DNA of 64,000 nucleotides from Streptomyces minutiscleroticus (GCF_014650875.1 NZ_BMVU01000043.1:1-64000), one strand, 5' to 3'. Counted from the stretch's first letter, positions 15,272 to 25,955 are shown. Made by a program: numbers and translations. Notes: generated by a model from the sequence alone, not told the origin.

Positions 15272-17608
15272 TCACTCCGTGCGCAGGCCGTCCGGACGCA
15301 TCATGCGCCACAGCGGCGGCAGGCTGAGGAGGGTCACCAGCAGAACCACGCCCGCGCCGATGCCGGTCATCGCCGCCACGGACGTCCAGTCGAAGGCGAC
15401 CGGGCGGCCGACCATGCGCAGCAGGACCGCGGCGAGCGCCAGGCCCGTGAGGCAGGCGAGAGCGAGCCCGAGGGCGATCGGCACGGCGGTCTGCCACAGG
15501 ACCGAAAGCCCCAGCGTGCGGCGGCGGGTGCCGAAGGCGACGAGCGAGGCGAGCAGTTTCCTGCGCTCGCGCAGCTGCTCCATCTGGGAGACGAACAGGC
15601 TCGCCCCGATCAGCAGCAGCACGGCGGCCGAGCCGATGGTCAGGCCCCGCTCCACCGCGGCGAACCGGTCATCGGTCCGGTACTCCGTCAGGGACATGGG
15701 CACCAGCATCGGATCGGCCCGCGCCGCCGCGTTGCGCACGTGCTCGCGGACGTCCGGAACGGTCTCGTCCAGGGTGACGTAGGTGGTGGAGCGGACGCTC
15801 TTCAGCGTGCCCTCGGGCAGTGCGCCCGGGGTGGCGAGCAGGCCGGTGCCCGCGTTGCCGGTGGGATCGAGGCGGGCGGCGACGCGCTCGACGTCCGCCG
15901 GCACGGTCCAGGGGATCGCGGCCCCCGCGTCCGGGTCGTCCTCGTAGGCCGGGTCGAGGTAGAGCTTCCGGCCCGGCTCCGGGTTCCTGTCGGAGGCGTC
16001 GGCGGAGGGCGGCAGCAGGAACAGGTCCCCGTCGGCGCACGAGTCCAGCTCGGCGATCTCGCGCAGGGCCGTGCAGTCGCCGACCGTGAGCCGATAGTAC
16101 TTCTGGGCGTCGAGGGCCCTGTCGCCCAGTTCCGTGCTGCCGAGCGAGGTGGCCCGTACCACGCCCCGCGCCGAGGCGATCCGCTCGGTGACGGCGGGCA
16201 TGCGGGAGAACTCCACCTGGGAGGGGGCCAGCACCTGCATCTGCGCCCGGTCCAGGTCCGCGCCGGTCCGCCGGGTGTAGTCGCCCTGGACGCCGGTGAA
16301 CAGGGACTGCAGGGCGATCGCCCCGGCCACGGCCACCGCGATCCCGTTGACCGGGCGGACCGCGAGGCCGCTGCTCAGCTGCAGCCGCCGCACGGCGAGC
16401 TGCCAGGCCACCGGACCGCCGCCGAGCCGGGTCACCGCGCGCTCCACCAGCCAGGGCAGCAGCGCGGTCACACCGATCAGCAGCAGGACCACGCCGCCGG
16501 TCACCTGCCACTGGTTGAACGGCTCGTCGTCGTCCTGCCCGATCAGCGGGTAGAGCAGGGCCAGACCGGCCAGGGGCGTCAGCAGCCGCCACCACAGGCG
16601 CCGCCGCGGCGGCCTCGCGGTGCGCACCACGCCCAGCGGCTCGATCACCACACCGCGCAGCGCGAGCAGGGTCACGGCGACCGCGGCCGGCGGCACCGCG
16701 ACCAGGACCAGGAGGGCCGGCACCGGGCCGAGCGCGATGTCGGACGGGAACGTCCCGGTCTCGACCATCGGGAAGGCGGCGGCCAGCGGCCGTCCCGCGA
16801 AGAACAGCGCCAGGCCGGTCAGGACGCCGAGCAGCGCGCCGCCGAGCGCCTCGCCCGCCGCGACCCTGCGGACCGTCCCCGCGTCCGCGCCGACCAGCCG
16901 CAGCGCGGCCAGCCGCCGGTCGCGGCGCTCGCCGCCGAAGCGGACGGCGGCGGCGACGAACACGGCCACGGGCAGCAGCAGGACGATGAAGACGATCAGT
17001 ACGAGCAGCAGCAGGACCGGGTCCCAGGGCTGGAGCGGCTGGGGCTCCCCGAAGTCCTTGATCCGGGCCACGTAGTCCTGGCCGCCCACGAGGCCGTCGT
17101 AGCCGGCCCAGTACGCCAGCTCGTCGGGGCCCAGGAGGCCGGGTTCCGCGATGGTGCCGACCCGTTCGTAGGGCAGCCGGGGGCCGAGCAGCCGCTCGCC
17201 CTCGGGGGTGTCGAGCAGGGCGGCGAGCGCGGGGGAGACCATCATCTCGCCGGGCCCGGGCAGCCGCGACAGACCGGGCGGGAGGAGTGCCTTCGGGCCC
17301 TCGGGGCGCACCAGGCGGCCGTAGACGTTCTCGTCCCGGTAGGTGCTGTCGTTCTGGGAGACCAGGAGGGTGTCGTCGGCGGCCGTGTCGGCGGTCACGT
17401 ACGTGCTGCGGCCGTCCTCGCGCTCGCTCCGGGCGTCGAGCGCGCCCGGGACGGCGGTGGCGAACAGCAGCAGGGCGACGCCCAGGCCGACGCCGAGGGC
17501 GGTCAGGGCGGTGCGGACCCAGCCCTCGCGGCCGCCGGTGACCGCGAACCTGGCGCCCATGGCCAGGTCCTGCACCCAGGTGGTGCCGTGGGAGGCGCGG
17601 GGGCTCAT
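15272..17608 (-). CDS. FtsX-like ABC transporter permease
   Basis: 778-residue membrane protein with two FtsX-like (MacB-type) permease halves: an N-terminal span (ALTALGVGLGVALLLFATAVPG), a large extracytoplasmic domain, and two groups of three or four spans (around VLLLLVLIVFIVLLLPVAVFV and in the C-terminal third). This architecture is that of Streptomyces export or mechanotransmission ABC systems that handle antibiotics, lipids or peptides. The ATG overlaps the stop of the ATPase gene (ATGA), so the ATPase is its partner and the PadR gene just upstream its regulator. Substrate cannot be deduced. Confidence 0.9.
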   Translation of the reverse strand: MSPRASHGTTWVQDLAMGARFAVTGGREGWVRTALTALGVGLGVALLLFATAVPGALDARSEREDGRSTYVTADTAADDTLLVSQNDSTYRDENVYGRLVRPEGPKALLPPGLSRLPGPGEMMVSPALAALLDTPEGERLLGPRLPYERVGTIAEPGLLGPDELAYWAGYDGLVGGQDYVARIKDFGEPQPLQPWDPVLLLLVLIVFIVLLLPVAVFVAAAVRFGGERRDRRLAALRLVGADAGTVRRVAAGEALGGALLGVLTGLALFFAGRPLAAAFPMVETGTFPSDIALGPVPALLVLVAVPPAAVAVTLLALRGVVIEPLGVVRTARPPRRRLWWRLLTPLAGLALLYPLIGQDDDEPFNQWQVTGGVVLLLIGVTALLPWLVERAVTRLGGGPVAWQLAVRRLQLSSGLAVRPVNGIAVAVAGAIALQSLFTGVQGDYTRRTGADLDRAQMQVLAPSQVEFSRMPAVTERIASARGVVRATSLGSTELGDRALDAQKYYRLTVGDCTALREIAELDSCADGDLFLLPPSADASDRNPEPGRKLYLDPAYEDDPDAGAAIPWTVPADVERVAARLDPTGNAGTGLLATPGALPEGTLKSVRSTTYVTLDETVPDVREHVRNAAARADPMLVPMSLTEYRTDDRFAAVERGLTIGSAAVLLLIGASLFVSQMEQLRERRKLLASLVAFGTRRRTLGLSVLWQTAVPIALGLALACLTGLALAAVLLRMVGRPVAFDWTSVAAMTGIGAGVVLLVTLLSLPPLWRMMRPDGLRTE

Positions 17609-18291
17609 ACGGCGCGTTCCATGTCGCGGGAGCGGCCGTCGCGTACGACGATCTCGCGGTCGGAGTAGGCGGCGACGCGGGCTTCGTGGGTGACGAGGAC
17701 GACGGCGGCGTGGGTGGCGCGGGCGGCCTCGGTGAGCAGTTCCATGACGCGTTCGCCGTTGAGGGAGTCCAGGGCGCCGGTGGGTTCGTCGGCGAACAGG
17801 ACGCGGGGGGTGGTGACCAGGGCGCGGGCGACGGCGACGCGCTGGCCCTGGCCGCCGGAGACCTCGCCGGGGCGTTTGGCGGCGAGGTCGTCGACCTCCA
17901 GGCGGCGCATGAAGTCCAGGGCGGTGGCCGCGGCCTCCTTGCGGGGGGTGCCGTTCAGGCGCAGGGGCAGGGCGACGTTCTCGGCGCAGGTGAGTTCGGG
18001 GACGAGCTGGCCGAACTGGAAGACGAAGCCGAAGTCGGTGCGGCGCAGGGCGCTGCGCCGGGCGTCGTTCATGGCGGTCAGTTCGCGGCCGTCGTAGGTG
18101 ATGGAGCCGGAGTCGGGGGTGACGATGCCGGCGAGGCAGTGCAGGAGGGTGGACTTGCCGGAGCCGGAGGGGCCCATGACAGCGACGACCTCGCCGGGGT
18201 GGACGGAGAAGTCGGCGCCGTCCAGGGCGGTGGTGGGGCCGTAGGCCTTGCGCAGGTCGCGGGCGGTGAGCAGGGAACCGGGCGGCGTCAC
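17605..18291 (-). CDS. ABC transporter ATP-binding protein (LolD/MacB type)
   Basis: 228-residue nucleotide-binding subunit: Walker A GPSGSGKST (about 38-46), Q-loop FGFVFQFGQLVPELT, signature VSGGQGQRVAVARAL, Walker B VLFADEPTGALD, and the switch His in LVTHEARVA. The motif ADEPTGALD is typical of ATPases paired with FtsX-like permeases. The GTG start at 18291 overlaps the PadR stop codon (GTGA); longer frames upstream run through the PadR gene and are rejected. Confidence 0.92.
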   Translation of the reverse strand: MTPPGSLLTARDLRKAYGPTTALDGADFSVHPGEVVAVMGPSGSGKSTLLHCLAGIVTPDSGSITYDGRELTAMNDARRSALRRTDFGFVFQFGQLVPELTCAENVALPLRLNGTPRKEAAATALDFMRRLEVDDLAAKRPGEVSGGQGQRVAVARALVTTPRVLFADEPTGALDSLNGERVMELLTEAARATHAAVVLVTHEARVAAYSDREIVVRDGRSRDMERAV

Positions 18292-18812
18292 CGGACCACC
18301 GCCTCGCGGAGCTTGTCCAGGCGCGCGGCGGTCAGCTCGAGCCAGCGCAGGTCGGCCTCCAGGTGGAACAGGGCGTGGTCGCAGATCAGCTGGTCGGCGA
18401 GGTCGCCCTTGCGCTTGCGGTCGGTCAGGATGCGCATCATGCGCAGGTGCTCGGCGCGCTGGGTGTCCAGGATGTCGGCGGCGTCGCGGTGGGTGAGGAG
18501 GGCGAGGACGACCTTGGTGTACAGGGTCGACTGCAGGTACGGCTCGGGCTTCTCCGGGGTGGCCAGCCACTGCTGGACGTCGGTGACGCCGGCCTCGGTG
18601 ATCGCGTACCGCTTGCGCTCGGGACCGCCGCCCGGTTCGATGCCGTCGACCTCCACGAGGCCGTTCTTCAGCAGGCGCGACATCGTCGAGTAGACCTGGC
18701 CGTAGTGCAGCGGCCGGTCGTGACCGAACTTCTCGTCGAAGGCCCGCTTGAGGTCGTAGCCGTGGCGGGGCCCGGACTCCAGGAGTCCCAGGAGGGTGTG
18801 ACCAATGGACAT
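18288..18812 (-). CDS. PadR-family transcriptional regulator
   Basis: 174 residues: N-terminal winged helix (LLGLLESGPRHGYDLKRAFDEKFG...GQVYSTMSRLLKNGLVE) and a C-terminal dimerisation helix set (VirR/PadR C-terminal type). It is first in the operon with the ABC genes, and the region in front of it carries TATAC/GTATA repeats, so autorepression released by a transporter substrate is the usual model for such loci. The ATG at 18812 is followed by MSIGHTLLGLL, the normal family N-terminus. Confidence 0.92.
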   Translation of the reverse strand: MSIGHTLLGLLESGPRHGYDLKRAFDEKFGHDRPLHYGQVYSTMSRLLKNGLVEVDGIEPGGGPERKRYAITEAGVTDVQQWLATPEKPEPYLQSTLYTKVVLALLTHRDAADILDTQRAEHLRMMRILTDRKRKGDLADQLICDHALFHLEADLRWLELTAARLDKLREAVVR

Positions 18813-18821
18813 GGCCGGGAC

Positions 18822-18864
18822 TATACACGGCGCGTATAACTGGTGTGTATACGTGGGGTGTATA
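18822..18864. promoter_or_regulatory. PadR-type operator cluster
   Basis: Ten bases before the padR-like start lies TATAC-N7-GTATA (18822-18838), followed by GTGTATAC (18845-18852) and GTGTATA (18858-18864). These AT-rich repeats stand out in a 74% GC background and should include the -10 region and the regulator's sites. Confidence 0.55.
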
Positions 18865-18917
18865 GAGGGGGAGGGGGTCGGAAGGACATGGTCAGCGGAT
18901 CGTCGGACCCGCTGTCG

Positions 18918-19436
18918 TCACAGGGAGGTCACCCAGGCCGCGGTGTCGTCGGGGTGGGGGAACCGGAGGGTGCGGAGGGGGGCGAAGCGGGGGTCGCGCG
19001 TGAGGTGCTCGATCTCGCGGTGGCGGCCCGCGTGCTGGGACCAGGCCCACCGGACGGGGTGTTCCCTGCTCAGCCAGCCCGCCCAGGTCTCCCTGTTGCC
19101 GCCGAAGAGGACCTCGCGGGTGACCGAGCGGCGGAGCGAGCGGCGCAGGACGCGGGGCATGACGACGCGCTTGGCGTAGTCGAGCCAGAGCACGGTGTCG
19201 GCCCGGGCCCACAGCAGGTCGCGGACCTCCGGAGCGCCGAGCGAGTCGACGATCCAGCGGGGCTCGGCCACGAGACGCGACACTGTCTCGGTCAGCCTCT
19301 CGTCGACCGCCCAGCCGGGGCCGGTGAAGTACAGCGCGTCCATCTCGTGGTAGGGCAGGCCGAGGCGGCCGCCCACGGTCCGGGCGAGGGTGGACTTGCC
19401 CGCGCCCGTCACTCCCACCACCAGGATCCGTTCCAC
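18918..19436 (-). CDS. P-loop kinase-like AAA/adenylate-kinase fold protein
   Basis: 172 residues with Walker A GVTGAGKST at the N-terminus (residues 8-16), a DALYF segment like that following the P-loop in FlaR/topology-modulation and shikimate-kinase-like proteins (usually HLD...W), and WLDYAKRVVMPRVLRRSLRR. This family is annotated as adenylate kinase or toxin-like without firm function; it probably phosphorylates a small molecule or nucleotide. The ATG at 19436 gives the canonical MERILVVGVTGAGKS. The gene is isolated from its neighbours. Confidence 0.82.
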   Translation of the reverse strand: MERILVVGVTGAGKSTLARTVGGRLGLPYHEMDALYFTGPGWAVDERLTETVSRLVAEPRWIVDSLGAPEVRDLLWARADTVLWLDYAKRVVMPRVLRRSLRRSVTREVLFGGNRETWAGWLSREHPVRWAWSQHAGRHREIEHLTRDPRFAPLRTLRFPHPDDTAAWVTSL

Positions 19437-19769
19437 GAGCGCACCTTACCGTCGCCGGACGACCGAGGGTGTGGGTGCGGGGCCTGTGCCCGGCGACCCG
19501 GCGGACGGTTCGCTCCGCGCGCACGGGAGCGATCAGGAGTCCGGGGTGACGCATGTGCCGGCAGGCCGGTGCGGCCGGTCCGCGGCCGCGCAGTCCCCGC
19601 CGTGTCCCGTCGCCGGTCCGTTCCCACCGCGGCCCTCGCCGCCGGCACGTCGCCGGCGGCAGGCCCGCCCGGCGCCGCTTCACGGTGGTCCGAAGGCGGA
19701 ACGCGACGGCTTGACGACTGATCCGTCCTCTTCGACGCCACCGGCGTGCGCAACCGGGGAGCACCCCCC

Positions 19770-19803
19770 GGAGCCCGGGAGCCGGACACGGCTCCCGGGC
19801 TCC
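19770..19803. terminator. 15-bp-stem hairpin
   Basis: Stem GGAGCCCGGGAGCCG (19770-19784) with its exact complement at 19789-19803 and a GACA loop. It lies downstream of the Clp-N gene on the minus strand and could terminate that transcript. Confidence 0.6.
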
Positions 19804-19814
19804 GCCACGTCCGG

Positions 19815-19916
19815 CCGGTGACACCGTCTTACGGTGCCGGTGACACCGTTGCGCGGTGCCGACGGCCCTCCACGCCCGGTGCCGATGGGCCCCTCGTCCG
19901 GTGCCGGTGACACCGT
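19815..19916. repeat. Dispersed palindromic 13-mers
   Basis: CCGGTGACACCGT occurs at 19815, 19837 and 19904; its core CGGTGACACCG is palindromic apart from the central base. Between copies lie GCGGTGCCG and similar variants. Possible protein-binding cluster or short repetitive element. Confidence 0.6.
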
Positions 19917-20038
19917 CGTACGGGGGCCGGCGCCTGCGCATCGGGCGGCGGTGGCGCGCACCCCGGCACATCGGGCGGGGCGACGGTCCGGCGCGCCGGC
20001 GGCCCGGTGCGCCGGGCCGCACCGGACGGTGGGTGGTC

Positions 20039-20629
20039 TCAGCCCGCCTCGGCCCGCCCCCCGCCGTACAGCACGCGGCGCACGCCCTCGTACGTGACCC
20101 CGTGGTCCGCCAGGGCCTCGGCGGGAACGCCGGGCCGGGCGGCCAGGGAGAGGAGGAGGTGCTCGGCGCCGATGTGCCGGTCGTGGTGGGCCAGGGCGTT
20201 GCGCAGGGCGCCCGTGAGGACGTCCTTGGCGCCGCGGGCGAACGGGCGGTGCCCGGTGCCGAGTCCGGGCCACCGGCTCCGGCCGCCGCGTCCGGCCGTC
20301 CGGGCACCGGTCAGCGCACCGGCGCCGTGCGCCTCCTCGACCCGCGCGACGATCTCCGAGAGGTCGATGCCGAGGCCGGAGAGCGCGTCGGCGTCGGCAC
20401 GGGACAGGCCGCCGCGCCGCCGTGCCTCGGACAGCGCCCGCGCCACGGACTTCCTGCCGTCCTCGCCGAGTCCGAGCGCGTCCAGGGCGAAGGACGCCCG
20501 GTCCGCGCGGCGGTCGAGGAGGGCGAGCAGCAGATGCTGTTCCTCGACCTTCCCTGCCTCCGTCCGCTCGGCGTGGGCGACCGCGCCCACGACGACGGCG
20601 CGGGCGTCCTCGGTGAACCGTTCGAACAT
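20039..20629 (-). CDS. Clp N-terminal-domain protein
   Basis: 196 residues made of two Clp-N (ClpA/ClpC adaptor-binding) repeats without any AAA ATPase: MFERFTEDARAVVVGAVAHAERTEAGKVEEQHLLLALL and later FARGAKDVLTGALRNALAHHDRHIGAEHLLLSLA. Such stand-alone Clp-N proteins occur next to an HTH gene in many actinobacteria, probably as adaptor or sensor proteins for Clp-dependent proteolysis. The ATG at 20629 overlaps the stop of the HTH gene by one base, so translation is coupled. Confidence 0.85.
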   Translation of the reverse strand: MFERFTEDARAVVVGAVAHAERTEAGKVEEQHLLLALLDRRADRASFALDALGLGEDGRKSVARALSEARRRGGLSRADADALSGLGIDLSEIVARVEEAHGAGALTGARTAGRGGRSRWPGLGTGHRPFARGAKDVLTGALRNALAHHDRHIGAEHLLLSLAARPGVPAEALADHGVTYEGVRRVLYGGGRAEAG

Positions 20630-20838
20630 CACTGCCTCCCGTACTTCTTGTGCACGGCCTGCCTGCTGACGCCCAGTTCCGCGGCGATCTCCTGCCACGA
20701 CCAGCCCTGTTCGCGCGCGCTGCGCACCTGTACCGCCTCGAGCTGTTCGAGCAGCCGCCGCAGTGCGGAGACGGCCCGCAGGCCGATCCGCGGATCGCGG
20801 TCGCCCGCCCGCTCGGCGAGATCCGTCGCTTCGGTCAT
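20629..20838 (-). CDS. Small HTH regulator
   Basis: 69 residues: a helical N-terminus (RLLEQLEAVQVRSAREQ) and the HTH GWSWQEIAAELGVSRQAVHKKYGRQ, related to sigma-70 region-4-like and Trp-repressor-like HTHs. It is the first gene of the pair with the Clp-N protein. Two GTCAACC/GGTTGAC inverted repeats overlap its promoter, so it almost certainly represses itself. The promoter places the transcript start at the ATG, hence a leaderless message. Confidence 0.85.
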   Translation of the reverse strand: MTEATDLAERAGDRDPRIGLRAVSALRRLLEQLEAVQVRSAREQGWSWQEIAAELGVSRQAVHKKYGRQ

Positions 20839-20841
20839 GTT

Positions 20842-20884
20842 GTCAACCTAGATTGACGAGCGCGGAGTGTCAACCCTGGTTGAC
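20842..20884 (-). promoter_or_regulatory. Leaderless promoter overlapped by two operator sites
   Basis: On the minus strand TTGACA (20873-20868), a 17-bp spacer and TAGGTT (20850-20845) form a near-consensus promoter that would start transcription at the ATG at 20838. A perfect palindrome GTCAACC-CT-GGTTGAC (20869-20884) covers the -35 box, and a weaker GTCAA-N6-TTGAC (20842-20857) covers the -10 box; their centres are 27 bp apart. Confidence 0.7.
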
Positions 20885-20922
20885 GTGTGCGGTGTCCGGC
20901 CGTGGGTGCGGTGACGGATGCG

Positions 20923-20964
20923 TTGACATGTGCAGCGTCAGTCGCAATCCTGTGAGAGCGCTCT
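20923..20964 (+). promoter_or_regulatory. Promoter and LacI-type operator for the GH43 gene
   Basis: TTGACA (20923-20928), a 17-bp spacer and AATCCT (20946-20951) make a plausible promoter. The palindrome AGAGCGCTCT (20955-20964), extended by flanking TG and TT, covers the expected start site. GAGCGCTC-centred palindromes are the usual binding sites of LacI-family sugar repressors (CebR-like) in Streptomyces. Confidence 0.6.
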
Positions 20965-21118
20965 TTCAACGATGTAAATACCCGCGCCGAAGCGGAGGGA
21001 ACGGAGGAACCGAACGGCCGGGGCCGCTCCCCCCACCCCTCCGACGCGACCCCGACCAGACGCCGTCCCCGCACCGGCCTGTCGTCCCGCGGGCCCGGCG
21101 TCGAAGCGGAGGCCAACC

Positions 21119-21136
21119 ATGGATCGGGACCCATGA
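21119..21136 (+). CDS. Five-codon upstream frame coupled to the GH43 gene
   Basis: ATG GAT CGG GAC CCA TGA (peptide MDRDP). The strong GGAGG of the transcript sits at the right distance from this ATG and not from the GH43 start, and the TGA overlaps the GH43 ATG (ATGA, 21133-21136). It therefore probably works as a reinitiation device that delivers ribosomes to the GH43 start. Confidence 0.5.
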   Translation: MDRDP

Positions 21137-22203
21137 AGCTTTCTCGTTGTCTTTCCGGCGCCGCCGCCCTCGTCCTGTCCGGCGTCCTCGCCCTGGTGAT
21201 GTCCCTGTCGTCCGCCGGGCCCGCCCGGGCGGGCCAGACGAGCCTGCGGGCCGCGGACCCGAGCGTGCTCCGGGTCGGCGGCACCTACATCTCGGTGCAG
21301 TCGACCGGCGGCGGCATCGCCGTACGGCAGGCCCCCTCGACGGACGCCCTGGCCTCGGCCCCGGCCCGGCAGGTCTGGTCCGACACCCGCAACCTCGGTG
21401 AGGTGTGGGCCCCGGAGATCGTGCGGGACGGCGGCCGCTACCACATCTACTTCTCGGCCGGCCGCGGATCGGCCCACCGGATGTACGTGATCAGCTCGGC
21501 GAGCCCGGACAGCGGGTACACGGCCGAGACGAAGCTGGCCCTGCCGGACGACAAGTGGGCCATCGACGGAACCCTGTTCACCTTCAACGGGCAGCGCTGG
21601 TTCGTCTGGTCGGGCTGGGCCGGCGACACCAACGTGGAGCAGAACCTCTACATCGCCCGGATGAGCAGCCCGACCACGCCGACCGGCGCCCGGTACGTCA
21701 TCTCGCAGCCGCGGGAGAGCTGGGAGCGGGTGGTGGGCAACCCGTACATCAACGAGGGGCCCGAGCCCATCAAGGACCCGAACGGGCAGCTGCACATCGT
21801 GTACTCCGCCAACGGCAGCTGGAGCGACCAGTACTGCCTGGCCGACCTCAGGCTGCGGGCCGGCGGCGACCCGACGTACGTGTGGGACTGGTACAAGTCC
21901 AACGGCTGCCTGTTCGGCTCCAACCGTGCGACGATGATGTCCGGCTGGGACCCGACGCTGAACGTCAACGGCCCCGGACACCACACCTTCGTCCTGCTCG
22001 ACGGCGACATCGCCACGAGCCCGCCCGCCGGACCGAGGTTCCCCCTGATGTACCACGCGGTCCCGAAGGGGACGCCGTACGCGTGGGAGAACCGGTACTG
22101 GTACACCGGCACGTTCTGCTGGTGGGGCAACACCACCTACAGCCGTGCCAACGTCCCCGGCCCCAACACCGACACGGGCTGGAGCCTGAAGTTCTTCGAG
22201 TAG
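21133..22203 (+). CDS. Secreted glycoside hydrolase family 43 (arabinofuranosidase/arabinanase type)
   Basis: 356 residues. A Sec signal peptide (MKLSR..., hydrophobic core, ending near SAGPARAGQ, residues 1-33) directs export. The five-bladed GH43 propeller follows with the three expected acids: Asp42 in AADPSVL (general base), Asp145 in KWAIDGTLF (pKa modulator) and Glu208 in NEGPEPI (general acid). The sequence resembles the GH43 subfamily of Streptomyces exo-alpha-1,5-arabinofuranosidases, so arabinan degradation is likely. It is preceded by a LacI-type operator, fitting sugar induction, and by a five-codon upstream frame. Confidence 0.88.
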   Translation: MKLSRCLSGAAALVLSGVLALVMSLSSAGPARAGQTSLRAADPSVLRVGGTYISVQSTGGGIAVRQAPSTDALASAPARQVWSDTRNLGEVWAPEIVRDGGRYHIYFSAGRGSAHRMYVISSASPDSGYTAETKLALPDDKWAIDGTLFTFNGQRWFVWSGWAGDTNVEQNLYIARMSSPTTPTGARYVISQPRESWERVVGNPYINEGPEPIKDPNGQLHIVYSANGSWSDQYCLADLRLRAGGDPTYVWDWYKSNGCLFGSNRATMMSGWDPTLNVNGPGHHTFVLLDGDIATSPPAGPRFPLMYHAVPKGTPYAWENRYWYTGTFCWWGNTTYSRANVPGPNTDTGWSLKFFE

Positions 22204-22270
22204 GGACGGCAGGCCGCGCGGTACGCGCCGGGTGAACACCGTTCGCCGCCGCCGCGCAGGGGGACGGCCC

Positions 22271-23164
22271 TCAGCGCGCCAGCCGCGCGACGCCTCCCGC
22301 CTCCAGGGCCGCCCAGAGCGCGCCGTCCGGGCCGACGGCGATGCCGTGCGGTTCGGACGCGGGGGAGGGCAGGCCGTACTCGGTGATGCCGCCGGCGGCG
22401 GTGACGCGCCCGATGCGGCCGGCGCCCCACTCGGTGAACCAGCACTCCCCGGCGGAGGCCGCGGTGATGGCGTGCGGCCGGGCCGTGCGGTCGGGCAGGG
22501 GGAACTCCTCGACGGCGCCGGAGGCGGCGATCCTGCCGATCTGACCGGCGCCGATCTCGACGAACCACACGGCCTCCCCGTCGCAGGCGATGCCCACCGG
22601 CGCGGCACCGGGAGTGGGCAGGGGGTGGAGGGTGACGTCGCCGTCGGTGGTGATGCGGCCGATCGCGTTCGCCTGGTTGAGGGTGAACCACAGCGCCCCG
22701 TCGGGGCCGGCGGCGACGGCCGAGGGGAAGCCGCCCTCGGTGGGCAGGGGGAACTCGGTGACCTCGCCTTCGACGGTGATGCGGCCGATCCGGTCGGTGT
22801 GCATCTGGGTGAACCACAGCGCGTCGTCCGGACCGGCGGTGATGCCGTAGGGACCGCTCCCGGGCGTCGGGGTGCGGAAGGCGGTGGTCTCGCCGTCGGG
22901 TGTGATGCGGCCGATGCTGTGATCGCCGGAGCGGGTGAACCACAGCGCCCCGTCGGGCCCGGGAGCGATGACCGTCGGCCGGCAGTCCGGCGAGTCCAGG
23001 GGATACGTGGTGAGGGAGCCGTCGAGGGCGAGCCGCGCGATCCGTCCGGCGTGGACGAGGGTGAGCCACAGCGCGCCGTCGGGCCCGGCGGTGATGCCGT
23101 AGGGCCCCTCGGCCTCCCGTGCCACGGGGAACTCCTCGACGGACGGGGTTTCGGAACGGGGCAC
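22271..23164 (-). CDS. vgb: Virginiamycin B lyase (streptogramin lyase)
   Basis: 297-residue seven-bladed beta-propeller with regular GPDGALWFT/GRIT repeats, the hallmark of Vgb, which linearises type B streptogramins by eliminating the ester-bond threonine without water. The C-terminal EPHGIAVGPDGALWAA carries the His of the active-site region. Homologues are common in Streptomyces chromosomes and not always associated with streptogramin production, so true substrate range is uncertain. It lies next to a UvrA-like ABC protein, another class often linked to antibiotic tolerance. ATG at 23164 begins MPRSETPSVEEFPV. Confidence 0.85.
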   Translation of the reverse strand: MPRSETPSVEEFPVAREAEGPYGITAGPDGALWLTLVHAGRIARLALDGSLTTYPLDSPDCRPTVIAPGPDGALWFTRSGDHSIGRITPDGETTAFRTPTPGSGPYGITAGPDDALWFTQMHTDRIGRITVEGEVTEFPLPTEGGFPSAVAAGPDGALWFTLNQANAIGRITTDGDVTLHPLPTPGAAPVGIACDGEAVWFVEIGAGQIGRIAASGAVEEFPLPDRTARPHAITAASAGECWFTEWGAGRIGRVTAAGGITEYGLPSPASEPHGIAVGPDGALWAALEAGGVARLAR

Positions 23165-23245
23165 TGGGTCTCCTTTGCCGGGAAGTGAGGACGGCCGCCG
23201 AGGGCCGGTCGGTTCCGCCGTGGCGGCGGTGTGTCCGCGGTGCGG

Positions 23246-23302
23246 CCGTCCGCTCCCACCGCCCGGGTACGGACGGTGGGAGCGGACGGTGGGAGCGGAC
23301 GG
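23246..23302. terminator. Hairpin with two alternative right arms
   Basis: A 16-base left arm (23246-23261) can pair with either of two identical right arms CGGTGGGAGCGGACGG at 23274-23289 and 23287-23302, which overlap by three bases. It sits between the UvrA-like gene and vgb, both on the minus strand, and would separate the two messages. Confidence 0.6.
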
Positions 23303-23320
23303 ATGCCGGGCGGGTCCCGG

Positions 23321-25750
<2,430 letters not shown>

Positions 25751-25955
25751 CGTCTCTCCATCTGTCGGTCGGGGCCGCCCCCTGCGGCCCCCGTCGGCGT
25801 CGTACGGCCCGGTACGACCCGGCTTTCCGGCGCTGGTGCGCCCGGTCCCCGCCTCCGCGCTTCTCCGGTGGTGCGGCACGCCGGTGCGGCTCGGCGCCTC
25901 GGGACACCGGGCGGAACCCGTCGAGGGCCCGCGTCACGAGGCGCCGGGTGAAGCG

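Larger units (their letters stand above)
19437..20038. other. Non-coding gap with hairpin and repeats
   Basis: About 600 nt without a credible gene; frames through it on both strands have Pro/Arg-rich composition and no family similarity. It holds the hairpin at 19770-19803 and the CCGGTGACACCGT repeats described separately. Confidence 0.5.

Noticed and set aside
19409..19821. Frames across the 19437-20038 gap on both strands
   Set aside because: All are Pro/Arg/Gly-rich with no motif; the palindromic repeats and hairpin explain the structure better than coding does.
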